From Oscillospiraceae bacterium (GTDB lineage: Bacteria; Bacillota; Clostridia; Oscillospirales; Oscillospiraceae): a stretch of 13,827 bases of DNA. The translations under genes were made by a program, and so were the position numbers. Where the stretch lies: positions 1 to 13,827 of the forward strand of contig SVKT01000032.1 of the NCBI GenBank assembly GCA_015068335.1, given 5' to 3'. Each line of letters begins with the position of its first letter. Positions within the stretch are counted from its first letter, which is position 1. Shown in pieces: positions 1 to 6,153 of this stretch. Under the pieces are notes generated by a model. It saw only the letters and a list, made by a program, of their open reading frames with translations. It ran no database searches and was not told where the DNA came from.

Positions 1-386
1 GCGATGAACATCAGGATGTTGCACAGGATGGAGAGGATGAAAATGGAGAGCAGGTCGTCATTCAGTTTGGCCTGGCACAGGGCCTCCGCCTTCTCGGCGA
101 TGCCGGCGATGCGGGTGGCGCGGACGGCATAGCCCACCAGTCCCGTGCCCACCAGATTGCCCAGCCACACCGACAGCACGAAGCCGGTATAGGGCAGGGG
201 CTGCTCAAACACGTAGCCCACCTTGCCGGTGAACAGGTTGAAGCCGAAGGTGCAGATGGTGAACAGGCCCAGACAGAACAGCAGCGCGCCGGTCACCTTG
301 TTCTCGCAGGACAAAAACACCGTGCCGCCGATGCCGATGCAGGCGCCGCCCAGCACCGAATAGAGAAATGATACCACTTTCTTCAT
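1..386 (-). CDS. Formate/nitrite transporter (FNT) family protein, N-terminal part
   Basis: FNT proteins are pentameric inner-membrane channels for small monovalent anions such as formate, nitrite, lactate or hydrosulfide. The 128 visible residues begin MKKVVSFLYS and hold about three hydrophobic spans. FNT hallmarks are present: GACIGIGGT near residues 14-22, FNLFTGKVGY near 49-58, the WLGNLVGTGLVGY stretch at 74-86, and an LCNILMF segment at 121-127 like the conserved CN-motif helix of the family. The ATG at 386 is preceded by GAGGAG at good spacing. The gene continues past the left edge, so about half of a usual 260-280-residue protein is missing. It lies 18 bp downstream of the dehydrogenase and probably shares its transcript. 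The family call is firm. The substrate cannot be read from this part. Confidence 0.85.
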   Translation of the reverse strand, partial: MKKVVSFLYSVLGGACIGIGGTVFLSCENKVTGALLFCLGLFTICTFGFNLFTGKVGYVFEQPLPYTGFVLSVWLGNLVGTGLVGYAVRATRIAGIAEKAEALCQAKLNDDLLSIFILSILCNILMFI

Positions 387-404
387 AGTTCCTTACTCCT
401 CTTA

Positions 405-1397
405 TCAGATTCCGTTGACGACCCGGTCGGGGCGCTGCCCGGCCATCAGCCGTTCCAGGTTTTCAAACAGCATCCGGTACACATTCCGGAAGGATGACAG
501 CGTCAGCCCGCCCTGATGGGGGCAGAGCAGCACTCTGTCCGGACAGTCCTTTGCCAGTTCCACCAGCGGGTGGTCCGGCGGCACCGGCTCCGGTACGTAG
601 GCGTCCAGCGCCGCGCCGGCCAACTGTCCGCTGCGGATGGCCGCGCACAGGGCCGCATCGTCCACCACGGCGCCCCGGGCGGTATTGACCAGGAAACTCC
701 CCGGCTTCATACGGGCAAGAAAGGCTTCGTTCACCAGACCTGCGCTCTCCGCTGTGGCGGGCAGGTGCAGGCTGACGATGTCGCACTCCTCCGCCAGACG
801 TTCCAGAGGCAGGTACTCCGCGCCGCAGGCGGCTTCCGTTTCGCCGCTGCGCCGGTGCCGGGCATAGTAGACCACGCGGCTGCCGTTGGCGCGCAGGCGC
901 CGTGCCGTGGCCTGCCCGATGGCGCCAAAGCCCACCAGACCCACCGTCACGTCGCTCAGGTCCCGGGGCACATCGCCTTCCAGCGTCATAACCGCCTCGC
1001 CCTGCCGTCCGTCAAGCACCATACGGTGCCCCCAGAGGGTGCGGTGCAGCAGGAGGGACATCATCATCACCGCCTGCTCCGCCACGGCTTCCGCGTTGCA
1101 GCCCGCGTTGTTGCAGACGTAGATGCCCCGCCGGGCGGCGGCGTCCAGGTCGATGCGGTCGAAGCCCACGCCCTCGCTGTGGATCAGTTTGAGGTTGGGC
1201 ATCCGCGCCATCAGGCTCTCCCGCACCCACGTTACCGGCGTGACGAACAGGGCGTCCGCATCCGCGCCGGCAGCCAGCCAGGCCTCCTCGCTTTCTTCGC
1301 GGCCGCAGAACACCAGTTCCGCCGCACGGTATGCGGCAGACGTTCTGGGCGCAAAGCGCTCATACCGCCCCTGATGGCTCAAAACCAATACTTTCAC
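405..1397 (-). CDS. D-2-hydroxyacid dehydrogenase (NAD(P)-dependent)
   Basis: This cytosolic oxidoreductase of the D-isomer 2-hydroxyacid dehydrogenase family interconverts 2-oxoacids and D-2-hydroxyacids. It has 330 residues, a usual length. The Rossmann motif GFGAIG sits at 156-161. The catalytic triad is visible as Arg241 in NTARG, Glu270 in VPEPV and His294 in CPHQGG. I chose the GTG start at 1397 because GAGGAG lies 7 bases upstream and the product then begins with the family-typical KVLVLSHQG; the frame stays open for 52 codons further upstream, but that stretch contains the promoter. After the second beta strand the sequence is YYARHRRS, with no Asp there and several basic residues, which suggests NADP(H) rather than NAD(H) use (inference). 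The exact substrate (glyoxylate/hydroxypyruvate, pyruvate or a branched oxoacid) is not determined. Confidence 0.88.
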   Translation of the reverse strand: MKVLVLSHQGRYERFAPRTSAAYRAAELVFCGREESEEAWLAAGADADALFVTPVTWVRESLMARMPNLKLIHSEGVGFDRIDLDAAARRGIYVCNNAGCNAEAVAEQAVMMMSLLLHRTLWGHRMVLDGRQGEAVMTLEGDVPRDLSDVTVGLVGFGAIGQATARRLRANGSRVVYYARHRRSGETEAACGAEYLPLERLAEECDIVSLHLPATAESAGLVNEAFLARMKPGSFLVNTARGAVVDDAALCAAIRSGQLAGAALDAYVPEPVPPDHPLVELAKDCPDRVLLCPHQGGLTLSSFRNVYRMLFENLERLMAGQRPDRVVNGI

Positions 1398-1420
1398 GGC
1401 CACGCTCCTCTCTTTTTCCC

Positions 1421-1452
1421 GCCCCGGCACGCCGGACGTTCTCCGGCGGGGC
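1421..1452 (-). other. Hairpin in the 5' leader of the dehydrogenase mRNA
   Basis: CGCCGG at 1430-1435 pairs with CCGGCG at 1443-1448 around a 7-base loop. The stem extends through GCCC at 1421-1424 and GGGC at 1449-1452 across a 5-base bulge. It lies between the predicted transcription start and the ribosome binding site at 1405-1410. It could stabilise the leader or affect initiation. No known riboswitch was recognised. Confidence 0.35.
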
Positions 1453-1467
1453 GGAAACAGTGCTGTC

Positions 1468-1496
1468 AGTATATCATTTTTCGACCGCTTTCGCAA
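1468..1496 (-). promoter_or_regulatory. Sigma-A promoter of the dehydrogenase-FNT operon
   Basis: On the minus strand TTGCGA (1491-1496) is followed after exactly 17 bases by TATACT (1468-1473). The start site would fall near 1461, giving a leader of about 60 bases before the GTG at 1397. Confidence 0.7.
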
Positions 1497-1547
1497 TCGG
1501 CAATTCCGGGCTTCGACAGAAAAAAACAAATCCTTTTTCTGTTTCCC

Positions 1548-1576
1548 TTGCAAATCGTCAAATTCTTTGCTATACT
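1548..1576 (+). promoter_or_regulatory. Sigma-A promoter of the 1650-2393 membrane protein gene
   Basis: TTGCAA (1548-1553), a 17-base spacer and TATACT (1571-1576) predict a start near 1583, about 67 bases before the ATG at 1650. It is divergent from the dehydrogenase promoter, with about 50 bp between the two -35 boxes. Confidence 0.72.
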
Positions 1577-1649
1577 GTTTGGGGTATGTGGATAAATGGG
1601 TCCATTATGCCCTTTCCCTTTGATGAAACCTGCTTTTGGAGGTCAATAT

Positions 1650-2393
1650 ATGGCAAAAAACACAAATAAGAAGGCCAAGCCTTCCAGTTGGGACGCCCCT
1701 ATGACCGGCGCTATGAAATTCTTCCTGGCCGGCGGCGTGGCGGAACTTTATATGCTGATCATCCGCAACAATTACGTGGAAGGCTCCATTATGCAGCGGA
1801 TCCACTGGTACCAGACCTACCTGCCCATCCTGGCCGGCATCGGCGGCGGCGTGCTGCTGCTGGGCGCCATCCTGACTCTGCTGTGGCGGCAGGATAAGAA
1901 AAAGCGCACCACCGGTCTGGTCGTGCTGGGTGCCGGCGCGGCGTTTGCCCTGCTGAGCCTGATCGGCATCTGGAACTACGATATGGTCGTTCCCGTGACC
2001 CTGCTGATCCCCGGCGTAATGGTGCTGGGCATCCTCTGGAACCTGTACGACCGTGAATGCGCGCTGGCTCTCACCATCCTGGGCGTCACGCTGGCGGCGC
2101 TGCTGGTGTGCCGGCAGAGAATGGACCACCTGACCTACGGCACGCTGCTGAAAGTGGCTGTGGCGGTCTACATCGTGGTGCTGGCTGCTGTGGCGCTTCT
2201 GGCAAAGACCGGCAAACTGCACCGCCTGATCCCCGCCCGGGCCGATCTGAACCCCGTGTATCTGGCCTGCGGCCTGTCCGTGATCGCTCTGGCCACGCTG
2301 TTTTTCAGCGCCACCGTCGCCTACTATGCGATGTGGGTGCTGGCCGCCGTGGTCTTCGCGCTGGTGGTTTACTACACCGTCAAGCAACTTTGA
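1650..2393 (+). CDS. Multi-span membrane protein of unknown function
   Basis: I do not recognise this 247-residue protein. It starts MAKNTNKKAK with a basic, lysine-rich N-terminus, followed by about eight hydrophobic segments near residues 21-38, 57-79, 89-107, 112-132, 137-154, 165-185, 201-222 and 224-243. Basic loops such as RQDKKKR (80-86) separate some of them. There is no cleavable signal peptide, no ATPase motif and no obvious catalytic motif. The start is set by GGAGG at 1638-1642, 7 bases before the ATG; the frame is open a further 18 codons upstream but without a comparable ribosome binding site. It has its own promoter and terminator and so is monocistronic. It looks like an integral membrane protein with short loops; transport or membrane-stress roles would be guesses. 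Confidence 0.8.
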   Translation: MAKNTNKKAKPSSWDAPMTGAMKFFLAGGVAELYMLIIRNNYVEGSIMQRIHWYQTYLPILAGIGGGVLLLGAILTLLWRQDKKKRTTGLVVLGAGAAFALLSLIGIWNYDMVVPVTLLIPGVMVLGILWNLYDRECALALTILGVTLAALLVCRQRMDHLTYGTLLKVAVAVYIVVLAAVALLAKTGKLHRLIPARADLNPVYLACGLSVIALATLFFSATVAYYAMWVLAAVVFALVVYYTVKQL

Positions 2394-2402
2394 TCCCAAA
2401 CC

Positions 2403-2436
2403 AAACGCTCTCTGCCCCCGGGCAGGGAGCGTTTTT
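2403..2436 (+). terminator. Intrinsic terminator of the membrane protein gene
   Basis: AAACGCTCTCTGCCC (2403-2417) pairs with GGGCAGGGAGCGTTT (2420-2434) with one T-G wobble. A T-run follows on the plus strand. It lies 10 bp after the stop codon. Confidence 0.85.
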
Positions 2437-2447
2437 CCGTGCAGAAC

Positions 2448-2480
2448 AAAAACCGCCCGCAGGAGTTTCCTGCGGGCGGT
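2448..2480 (-). terminator. Intrinsic terminator after ybaB
   Basis: A perfect 12-bp stem, ACCGCCCGCAGG (2452-2463) with CCTGCGGGCGGT (2469-2480), has a 5-base loop. Read on the minus strand it is followed by TTTTTG. It closes the dnaX-ybaB unit. On the plus strand CCTTCTTTT follows, so it may also work bidirectionally between the convergent genes. Confidence 0.85.
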
Positions 2481-2495
2481 CCTTCTTTTGTGTGC

Positions 2496-2858
2496 TTACA
2501 GGCCAAAAGCGCTCAGATCCAGGCCGCCGGTCACGCCGGACATTCCCTTCTCCATCGCGTCGCCTGCCTGACGCAGCGCCTCGTTGACGGCGGAAACCAC
2601 CAGATCCTGCAACATTTCCACGTCCTCGGGATCCACGGCCTCGGGCTTGATGGTGACGGACAGTACTTCCTTCTTGCCGTTCACCTTCGCCTCCACAACG
2701 CCGCCGCCCACGCTGGCGGTGAACTCCTGCGCCTCAATGGTCTCCTGGGTGGCGTTCATCTGCTCCTGCATTGCGGCGATCTTCTGCTGCAACTCCATCT
2801 GGCGCTGCGCGCCGGAAACCTTGCCGTTGGTAAATCCACGGCGTGCACTGTAACCCAT
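2496..2858 (-). CDS. ybaB: YbaB/EbfC family nucleoid-associated protein
   Basis: YbaB/EbfC proteins are small dimeric DNA-binding, nucleoid-associated proteins. This one has 120 residues. A helical QRQMELQQKIAAMQEQMNATQ region (about 18-38) is followed by the family core EFTASVGGGVVEAKVNGKKE (45-64), VTIKPEAVDPEDVEML and a helix with NEALRQAGDAMEKGM. The N-terminus (MGYSARRGFTNGKVSG) differs from the Met- and Gly-rich start common in the family and makes the protein slightly long. AGGAG lies 9 bases before the ATG, with a second AAGG closer. It follows dnaX by 17 bp, the order common in Firmicutes. recR, the usual next gene, is absent: a terminator and a convergent gene follow. Confidence 0.9.
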   Translation of the reverse strand: MGYSARRGFTNGKVSGAQRQMELQQKIAAMQEQMNATQETIEAQEFTASVGGGVVEAKVNGKKEVLSVTIKPEAVDPEDVEMLQDLVVSAVNEALRQAGDAMEKGMSGVTGGLDLSAFGL

Positions 2859-2876
2859 ATCCTTCTTCTCCTTCGG

Positions 2877-4631
2877 TCATTTGATTTCAATATTATCGAA
2901 CTGACTGCCGAATTTCAGCAGATTTTCCAGATTCTTCTCGGGGGGCGCCTGCTGCACCTCTCCCACGCGGAAGGTCAGCCGCACAGCCATCCCGGCGGCG
3001 CTTGCCGCTTCTTCCGCCAGCGCGCCGCGCACCCGGTCGTTGTCCAGCCGGCCCAGCGTCATATCATCCGGGGCGGAAACGGTGAGCAAATCGCCTTCCA
3101 GCGCGCCGCTGCACATATCCAGAAAGGCCCGGTACATCGGCGGGAGCCGACCCTTGCAGCGCTCCGCCAGCGTCTTCCACCAGTCGCCGCCCATCACAGG
3201 CGCGGCCGTTACAGGCGCCGGGGCAGGTGTCTTCACGGGTTTCGGGGCGGGCTCTTTCGCAGGTTCCGGCTCGGGCACCTTCACAGGCGTCGGCTCGGCG
3301 GGGATGTCAAACACCCGCTCGCCCCGTTCCTCCGGGATGGGAGGTTCCTCCGGCAGAGGCGGCTCGTCCCAGGGGGGGCGGTCCTCCGCGGCGGCGGGTT
3401 TCTTCGCTATCCTTTCCGCAGCAGGTTCAGGTGCAGGCGCTTTGGCGGCGGCAACGCTCTGTGCCACCGCGGCGCGGATCACCTGTCCGCCCGCAAGGGT
3501 TTCTTCCAGCCGGGTGAGCCGCGCTTCCAGCGCCGTCAGGTCGCCGGAGAGGCTCTCGTCGCACAGGCGGAGGATGCAAAGTTCGGCGTCGGTGCGCCGG
3601 TTGACGCTGGCGTACAGTTGCGCCGTGGTCTTTTGCAGCGTGGAGGCCAGATGCAGCAGGCGGCTGCTTGCCGTATCCTTTCCCAGACGGTCCAGGGTGG
3701 CGTCGTCATAGCCGCCGGACAGCAGCGCAGCGCCGCCCTCCGGAGCCGTCCGGCGCAGCAGCAGGTCACGCACCAGAGTGCTCAACTCGCCCAGCACCGC
3801 GCCCACGTCCTTGCCGCCGGTATAGAGACTGTGCAGCAGCAGCAGCGCCGCGGAGGCGTCCCGCTGCAAGATTCGCTCCAAAAGTTGCGCCGTTTGCAGA
3901 TTACCCGCAAGACCCAGCACGTCCAGCACCGCCGCACCGTCCACCCGTCCGCCGTTTCCGGCGCACTGGTCCAGCAGGGACAGTCCGTCGCGCAATGCGC
4001 CGTCCGCCAGGCGGGAGAGCAGTTCCGCGCCGTCCGCCGTCAATTCGATGCCCTCCTGCCGTGCCACATAGGTGAGGCGGGCGGCAATTTCCGCAGGCAG
4101 GATGCGCTTGAAGGAATACCGCTGGCAGCGGGAGAGGATGGTGGCCGGGACTTTATGCAGTTCCGTGGTGGCCAGAATGAACATCAGATGGGCGGGGGGC
4201 TCCTCCAAAATCTTCAACAGGGCGTTGAAGGCCGGGGTGGAGAGCATATGGACCTCGTCCACGATGTAGACGCGCTTTTTCACATAGGCGGGAGAGTAGA
4301 TGGCCTCGTCACGCAGGGCGCGGACGTGGTCCACGCCGTTGTTGGAGGCGGCGTCCAGTTCCACCACGTCCAGAAAACTGCCGCTCTCGATGCCCACACA
4401 ACTGGGGCATTTGCAGCAGGGGTCGCCGTTCACGCTCTGTTCGCAGTTGACCGCCTTGGCCAGGATCTTGGCGCAGGTGGTCTTGCCGGTGCCCCGGGTG
4501 CCCGTGAACAGATAGGCGTGGGAGGTGCGGCCTTCCGCCACCTGCTTTTGCAGGGTCTCCGTGATGTGGCCCTGACCGATGACGTCGGAAAAAACCTTGG
4601 GCCGCCACTTGCGATACAACGCCTGATACAT
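2877..4631 (-). CDS. dnaX: DNA polymerase III subunit gamma/tau
   Basis: This is the ATPase core of the clamp loader, which loads the sliding clamp and couples polymerases at the replication fork. The 584 residues start MYQALYRKWRPKVF, the classic DnaX beginning. Walker A GTRGTGKT is at 44-51. Four zinc-binding cysteines are C63, C72, C75 and C78. Walker B VYIVDE is at 121-126, sensor I ILATTE at 152-157, and the arginine finger in LSRC is R168. A Pro/Ala/Glu-rich linker spans roughly residues 375-465, then a C-terminal domain beginning near GGDWWKTL. The ATG at 4631 has GGGAGG 6 bases upstream; in-frame codons further upstream lie in the SRP RNA and are not coding. No A-rich slippery site was seen in the linker, so a programmed short form like that of E. 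coli is not supported. Confidence 0.97.
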   Translation of the reverse strand: MYQALYRKWRPKVFSDVIGQGHITETLQKQVAEGRTSHAYLFTGTRGTGKTTCAKILAKAVNCEQSVNGDPCCKCPSCVGIESGSFLDVVELDAASNNGVDHVRALRDEAIYSPAYVKKRVYIVDEVHMLSTPAFNALLKILEEPPAHLMFILATTELHKVPATILSRCQRYSFKRILPAEIAARLTYVARQEGIELTADGAELLSRLADGALRDGLSLLDQCAGNGGRVDGAAVLDVLGLAGNLQTAQLLERILQRDASAALLLLHSLYTGGKDVGAVLGELSTLVRDLLLRRTAPEGGAALLSGGYDDATLDRLGKDTASSRLLHLASTLQKTTAQLYASVNRRTDAELCILRLCDESLSGDLTALEARLTRLEETLAGGQVIRAAVAQSVAAAKAPAPEPAAERIAKKPAAAEDRPPWDEPPLPEEPPIPEERGERVFDIPAEPTPVKVPEPEPAKEPAPKPVKTPAPAPVTAAPVMGGDWWKTLAERCKGRLPPMYRAFLDMCSGALEGDLLTVSAPDDMTLGRLDNDRVRGALAEEAASAAGMAVRLTFRVGEVQQAPPEKNLENLLKFGSQFDNIEIK

Positions 4632-4654
4632 AGAACACCTCCCGAAAAAGAATA

Positions 4655-4797
4655 AAAGTCCTCCGTATGCAGCTGCGGACCCGGCACCCTCGCGGCACAT
4701 AGAACATCCCGTTTAATGCTGCTCGGTTCCCCGCCTGACATGATTCGCGGGCATCCATTGCGCGAGACCGGCTCCGCAGCTGCACGCGGAGGACTTT
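4655..4797 (-). ncRNA. ffs: Signal recognition particle RNA (small bacterial type, extended hairpin)
   Basis: SRP RNA binds Ffh and targets nascent membrane proteins to FtsY. On the minus strand the ends pair over 11 bp (4787-4797 with 4655-4665). A second helix, GCAGCUGCGGA with UCCGCAGCUGC, follows, so the whole is one long hairpin. The apex has the diagnostic SRP domain IV: GUCAGG, a CGG stem capped by a GGAA tetraloop (4727-4730), CCG, then AGCAGC. No Alu domain is seen. The T-rich run TTTTATTCTTTTT follows the 3' end. The gene sits directly upstream of dnaX, a placement known from Bacillus and relatives. Ends are set from pairing and may be off by a few bases. Confidence 0.92.
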
Positions 4798-4812
4798 ATG
4801 ATTGGCTTATTT

Positions 4813-4841
4813 ATTTTACTATACTCTTTCCAAATAAGCAA
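4813..4841 (-). promoter_or_regulatory. Promoter of SRP RNA (and possibly dnaX-ybaB)
   Basis: On the minus strand TTGCTT (4836-4841), a 17-base spacer and TAAAAT (4813-4818) place the start near 4806, just upstream of the RNA's 5' stem. dnaX begins only about 23 bases after the RNA and shows no promoter of its own, so read-through from here is plausible. Confidence 0.7.
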
Positions 4842-4870
4842 CTGAAATTTTTGGTTTTCAAAAAACAGAC

Positions 4871-4898
4871 TTTACAAGGGTGATTTTTATGATATAAT
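4871..4898 (+). promoter_or_regulatory. Promoter of tRNA-Ala
   Basis: TTTACA (4871-4876), a 16-base spacer and a consensus TATAAT (4893-4898) predict a start near 4905, about 20 bases before the tRNA. It is back-to-back with the SRP RNA promoter, the two -35 boxes being 29 bp apart. Confidence 0.78.
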
Positions 4899-4925
4899 AC
4901 TTAATGCTGTTACGAAACGGCACAC

Positions 4926-5001
4926 GGGGGCGTAGCTCAGCTGGGAGAGCGTACGGTTCGCATCCGTAAGGTCGAGAGTTCGATCCTCTTCGTCTCCACC
5001 A
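4926..5001 (+). tRNA. tRNA-Ala, anticodon CGC
   Basis: The full cloverleaf is visible. Acceptor GGGGGCG (4926-4932) pairs with CGTCTCC (4991-4997). The D stem is GCTC/GAGC. The anticodon stem TACGG/CCGTA encloses loop TTCGCAT with anticodon CGC at 4959-4961. The T arm is GAGAG, TTCGATC, CTCTT. The pair at positions 3 and 70 is G-U, the main identity signal for alanyl-tRNA synthetase, agreeing with the anticodon for GCG codons. Discriminator A and an encoded CCA (4999-5001) complete it. It is flanked by its own promoter and terminator. Confidence 0.95.
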
Positions 5002-5038
5002 CGCCGGGGCAAAGGTGACTTTGCCCCGGTGCTTTTTT
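5002..5038 (+). terminator. Intrinsic terminator of tRNA-Ala
   Basis: CGCCGGGGCAAAG (5002-5014) pairs with CTTTGCCCCGGTG (5019-5031) around a GTGA loop, followed after one base by six T. It starts directly after the CCA end. Confidence 0.92.
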
Positions 5039-5084
5039 ATGTTCCCCAAACGGAGCATATAACGATCCATACACACCGCACAGC

Positions 5085-5109
5085 AAAAGAAGCACCCGCA
5101 GGGGCAATG
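5085..5109. repeat. Left arm of a 25-bp imperfect inverted repeat framing the AT-rich islet
   Basis: The sequence AAAAGAAGCA, then CCCGCAGGGG, then CAATG recurs in inverted order at 6154-6178, with 21 of 25 positions matching. The four mismatches are consecutive: GCAG in the core has the same orientation in both copies although the flanks are inverted. Each copy can form a small GC hairpin with one bulged base, and read outward from the islet each ends in TTCTTTT like a weak terminator. No flanking target-site duplication was seen. The rest of 5039-5201 holds no gene. Confidence 0.7.
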
Positions 5110-5138
5110 TTGTTCGGATAGCCCTTGACTAAGAAAAT

Positions 5139-5186
5139 AACCCTCTGCTGATTTTGAATCTCAAACCAGCAGAGGGTTCCTTTTTT
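5139..5186. terminator. Probable bidirectional terminator downstream of the orphan gene
   Basis: A perfect 12-bp stem, AACCCTCTGCTG (5139-5150) with CAGCAGAGGGTT (5167-5178), encloses a 16-base loop. Six T follow on the plus strand (5181-5186). On the minus strand ATTTTCTT follows the stem, suiting termination of the gene ending at 5202. Confidence 0.72.
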
Positions 5187-5201
5187 GCAATCATCTATTC
5201 C

Positions 5202-5759
5202 TTAATCCACCTCAAGAGGGAAAAGATTTCCGGCATCATCGATTCCAAGTGGAGCAGCACAACGTTCTAACCACTCTTTGGTTGTAAGTTCAAAAATGGG
5301 CGGTAAATTATATGTACGCTCAAACTGAACGATCGCTTTTTCGAGCAAGTTGGTTTCTAAGGAAACCGAGGATTCTTTTATGATTTTCCACAGGTTTGTT
5401 TCTTCTGGCAAATGAATTAAAAAGATGGCCATCTTCCCACCAATGGAATGTGTACCCAGGACTTTGTATATAGCATCGCGCTTTGCAACGCAAAGTCCCC
5501 AGTTGGTATCTTTATCAAATTCTGCAAAATCTGCCATATGGTTGGAAAGAATGAAATATCTGTGCGAAGTTACCATACCACCAATTTTATAACTTACATC
5601 GGTATATCCGGGTTCGCGGATTACAAGACCAGGGATATATTTTTCAGCACAATCTTCATCCAGGTTTGTGTCGCGAACAAACGGGATAAGTTTTGCAAAT
5701 GTTGCATTAAACGCCTGCTCGATTTCCTTTATGCGTTCAGATGAGAGATTGTTTTTCAT
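5202..5759 (-). CDS. Orphan cytosolic protein of unknown function
   Basis: I do not recognise this 185-residue protein. It starts MKNNLSSERIKEIEQAFNAT. It has no signal peptide, no membrane span and no nucleotide-binding motif. The composition looks like a mixed alpha/beta soluble domain, with aromatic-rich stretches such as TSHRYFILSNHMADF (64-78) and a Pro-rich segment YNLPPIFEL near 150-158. GGGAGG lies 7-8 bases before the ATG, a strong ribosome binding site. A TATGAT -10 candidate lies at 5794-5799 on the minus strand, with a poor -35 box. Codon use is visibly AT-richer than all neighbours, suggesting recent acquisition. It stands alone between terminators inside the inverted-repeat-framed islet. 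An immunity- or defence-type role would fit an isolated foreign gene, but nothing in the sequence proves it. Confidence 0.75.
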   Translation of the reverse strand: MKNNLSSERIKEIEQAFNATFAKLIPFVRDTNLDEDCAEKYIPGLVIREPGYTDVSYKIGGMVTSHRYFILSNHMADFAEFDKDTNWGLCVAKRDAIYKVLGTHSIGGKMAIFLIHLPEETNLWKIIKESSVSLETNLLEKAIVQFERTYNLPPIFELTTKEWLERCAAPLGIDDAGNLFPLEVD

Positions 5760-5804
5760 AGTGTTTCCTCCCTAAATAGCATCTAATAACATAATCATAA
5801 CACG

Positions 5805-6062
5805 GGGCTGGGCGTTTTTTCAGCCCATATGATTTTCTACAAATGTTTGATTAGATTTGAGTAAAGTTTTGCTCAGGGCTGTTTTCTCCAAACATTCTAA
5901 CACTTTTTGTTGCTGTGCGGAAAACATTTTCCGAGAACCCTTACAGAAATGCCCTAAAACCAAAGAAAAAGACAGTCTGCTGCAAAATTCTTTTCTACAA
6001 TGAGCAAATTTTCTCGAGAAAAGTTTCTTCGCTGTCGAAAAGTTTGCTCGCTTTAAGTACAC
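5805..6062. other. Gene-free AT-rich stretch with palindromes and short repeats
   Basis: No convincing gene lies between 5760 and 6185. The stretch is dense in symmetry: GGGCTG/CAGCCC (5805-5810 and 5821-5826), a nearly loopless palindrome at 5859-5874, CGGAAAACATTTTCCG at 5918-5933, TTTTCTCGAGAAAA at 6009-6022, and GAGCAAA (6002-6008) with TTTGCTC (6043-6049). A 16-base unit beginning GAAAAGTTT is repeated at 6018 and 6037 with two mismatches (period 19). It may be a decayed element or an uncharacterised structured RNA. Confidence 0.5.
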
Positions 6063-6103
6063 TAAAATGAGAAATTCTGTTAACCGAACACATTGTAGGA
6101 CGC

Positions 6104-6147
6104 AAAAGAGGAAGAGGACGCAAACCGAACAGTTCGCGTCCTCTTCC
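6104..6147 (-). terminator. Terminator of the ABC exporter operon
   Basis: GGAAGAGGACGC (6110-6121) pairs perfectly over 12 bp with GCGTCCTCTTCC (6136-6147) around a 14-base loop. On the minus strand TCTTTTG follows. It lies about 40 bp after the stop codon of the second exporter gene. Confidence 0.75.
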
Positions 6148-6153
6148 GTGCAG

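Noticed and set aside
1398..1467. Riboswitch upstream of the dehydrogenase
   Set aside because: The leader is only about 60 bases with a single hairpin; no known aptamer core was seen.
3200..3450. Programmed frameshift site in dnaX
   Set aside because: I looked for an A-AAA-AAG-type slippery run in the Pro/Ala-rich linker and found only AAGAAA-like sequence with no clear stem after it.
2439..4655. A 738-codon plus-strand frame opposite ybaB, dnaX and the SRP RNA
   Set aside because: It is antisense to two confidently identified genes, is rich in His, Gln and Arg as expected for a mirror frame of GC-rich DNA, and has no ribosome binding site.
5820..6062. An 80-codon minus-strand frame ending in VENHMG
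   Set aside because: It needs a GTG start without a ribosome binding site, has no recognisable domain, and its sequence is explained by the palindromes and short repeats in the DNA.
4986..6147. tRNA-Ala 3' end as an integration site for the AT-rich islet
   Set aside because: Only a 7-base match (CCTCTTC) to the tRNA 3' end recurs near 6140; there is no att-length repeat and no integrase.
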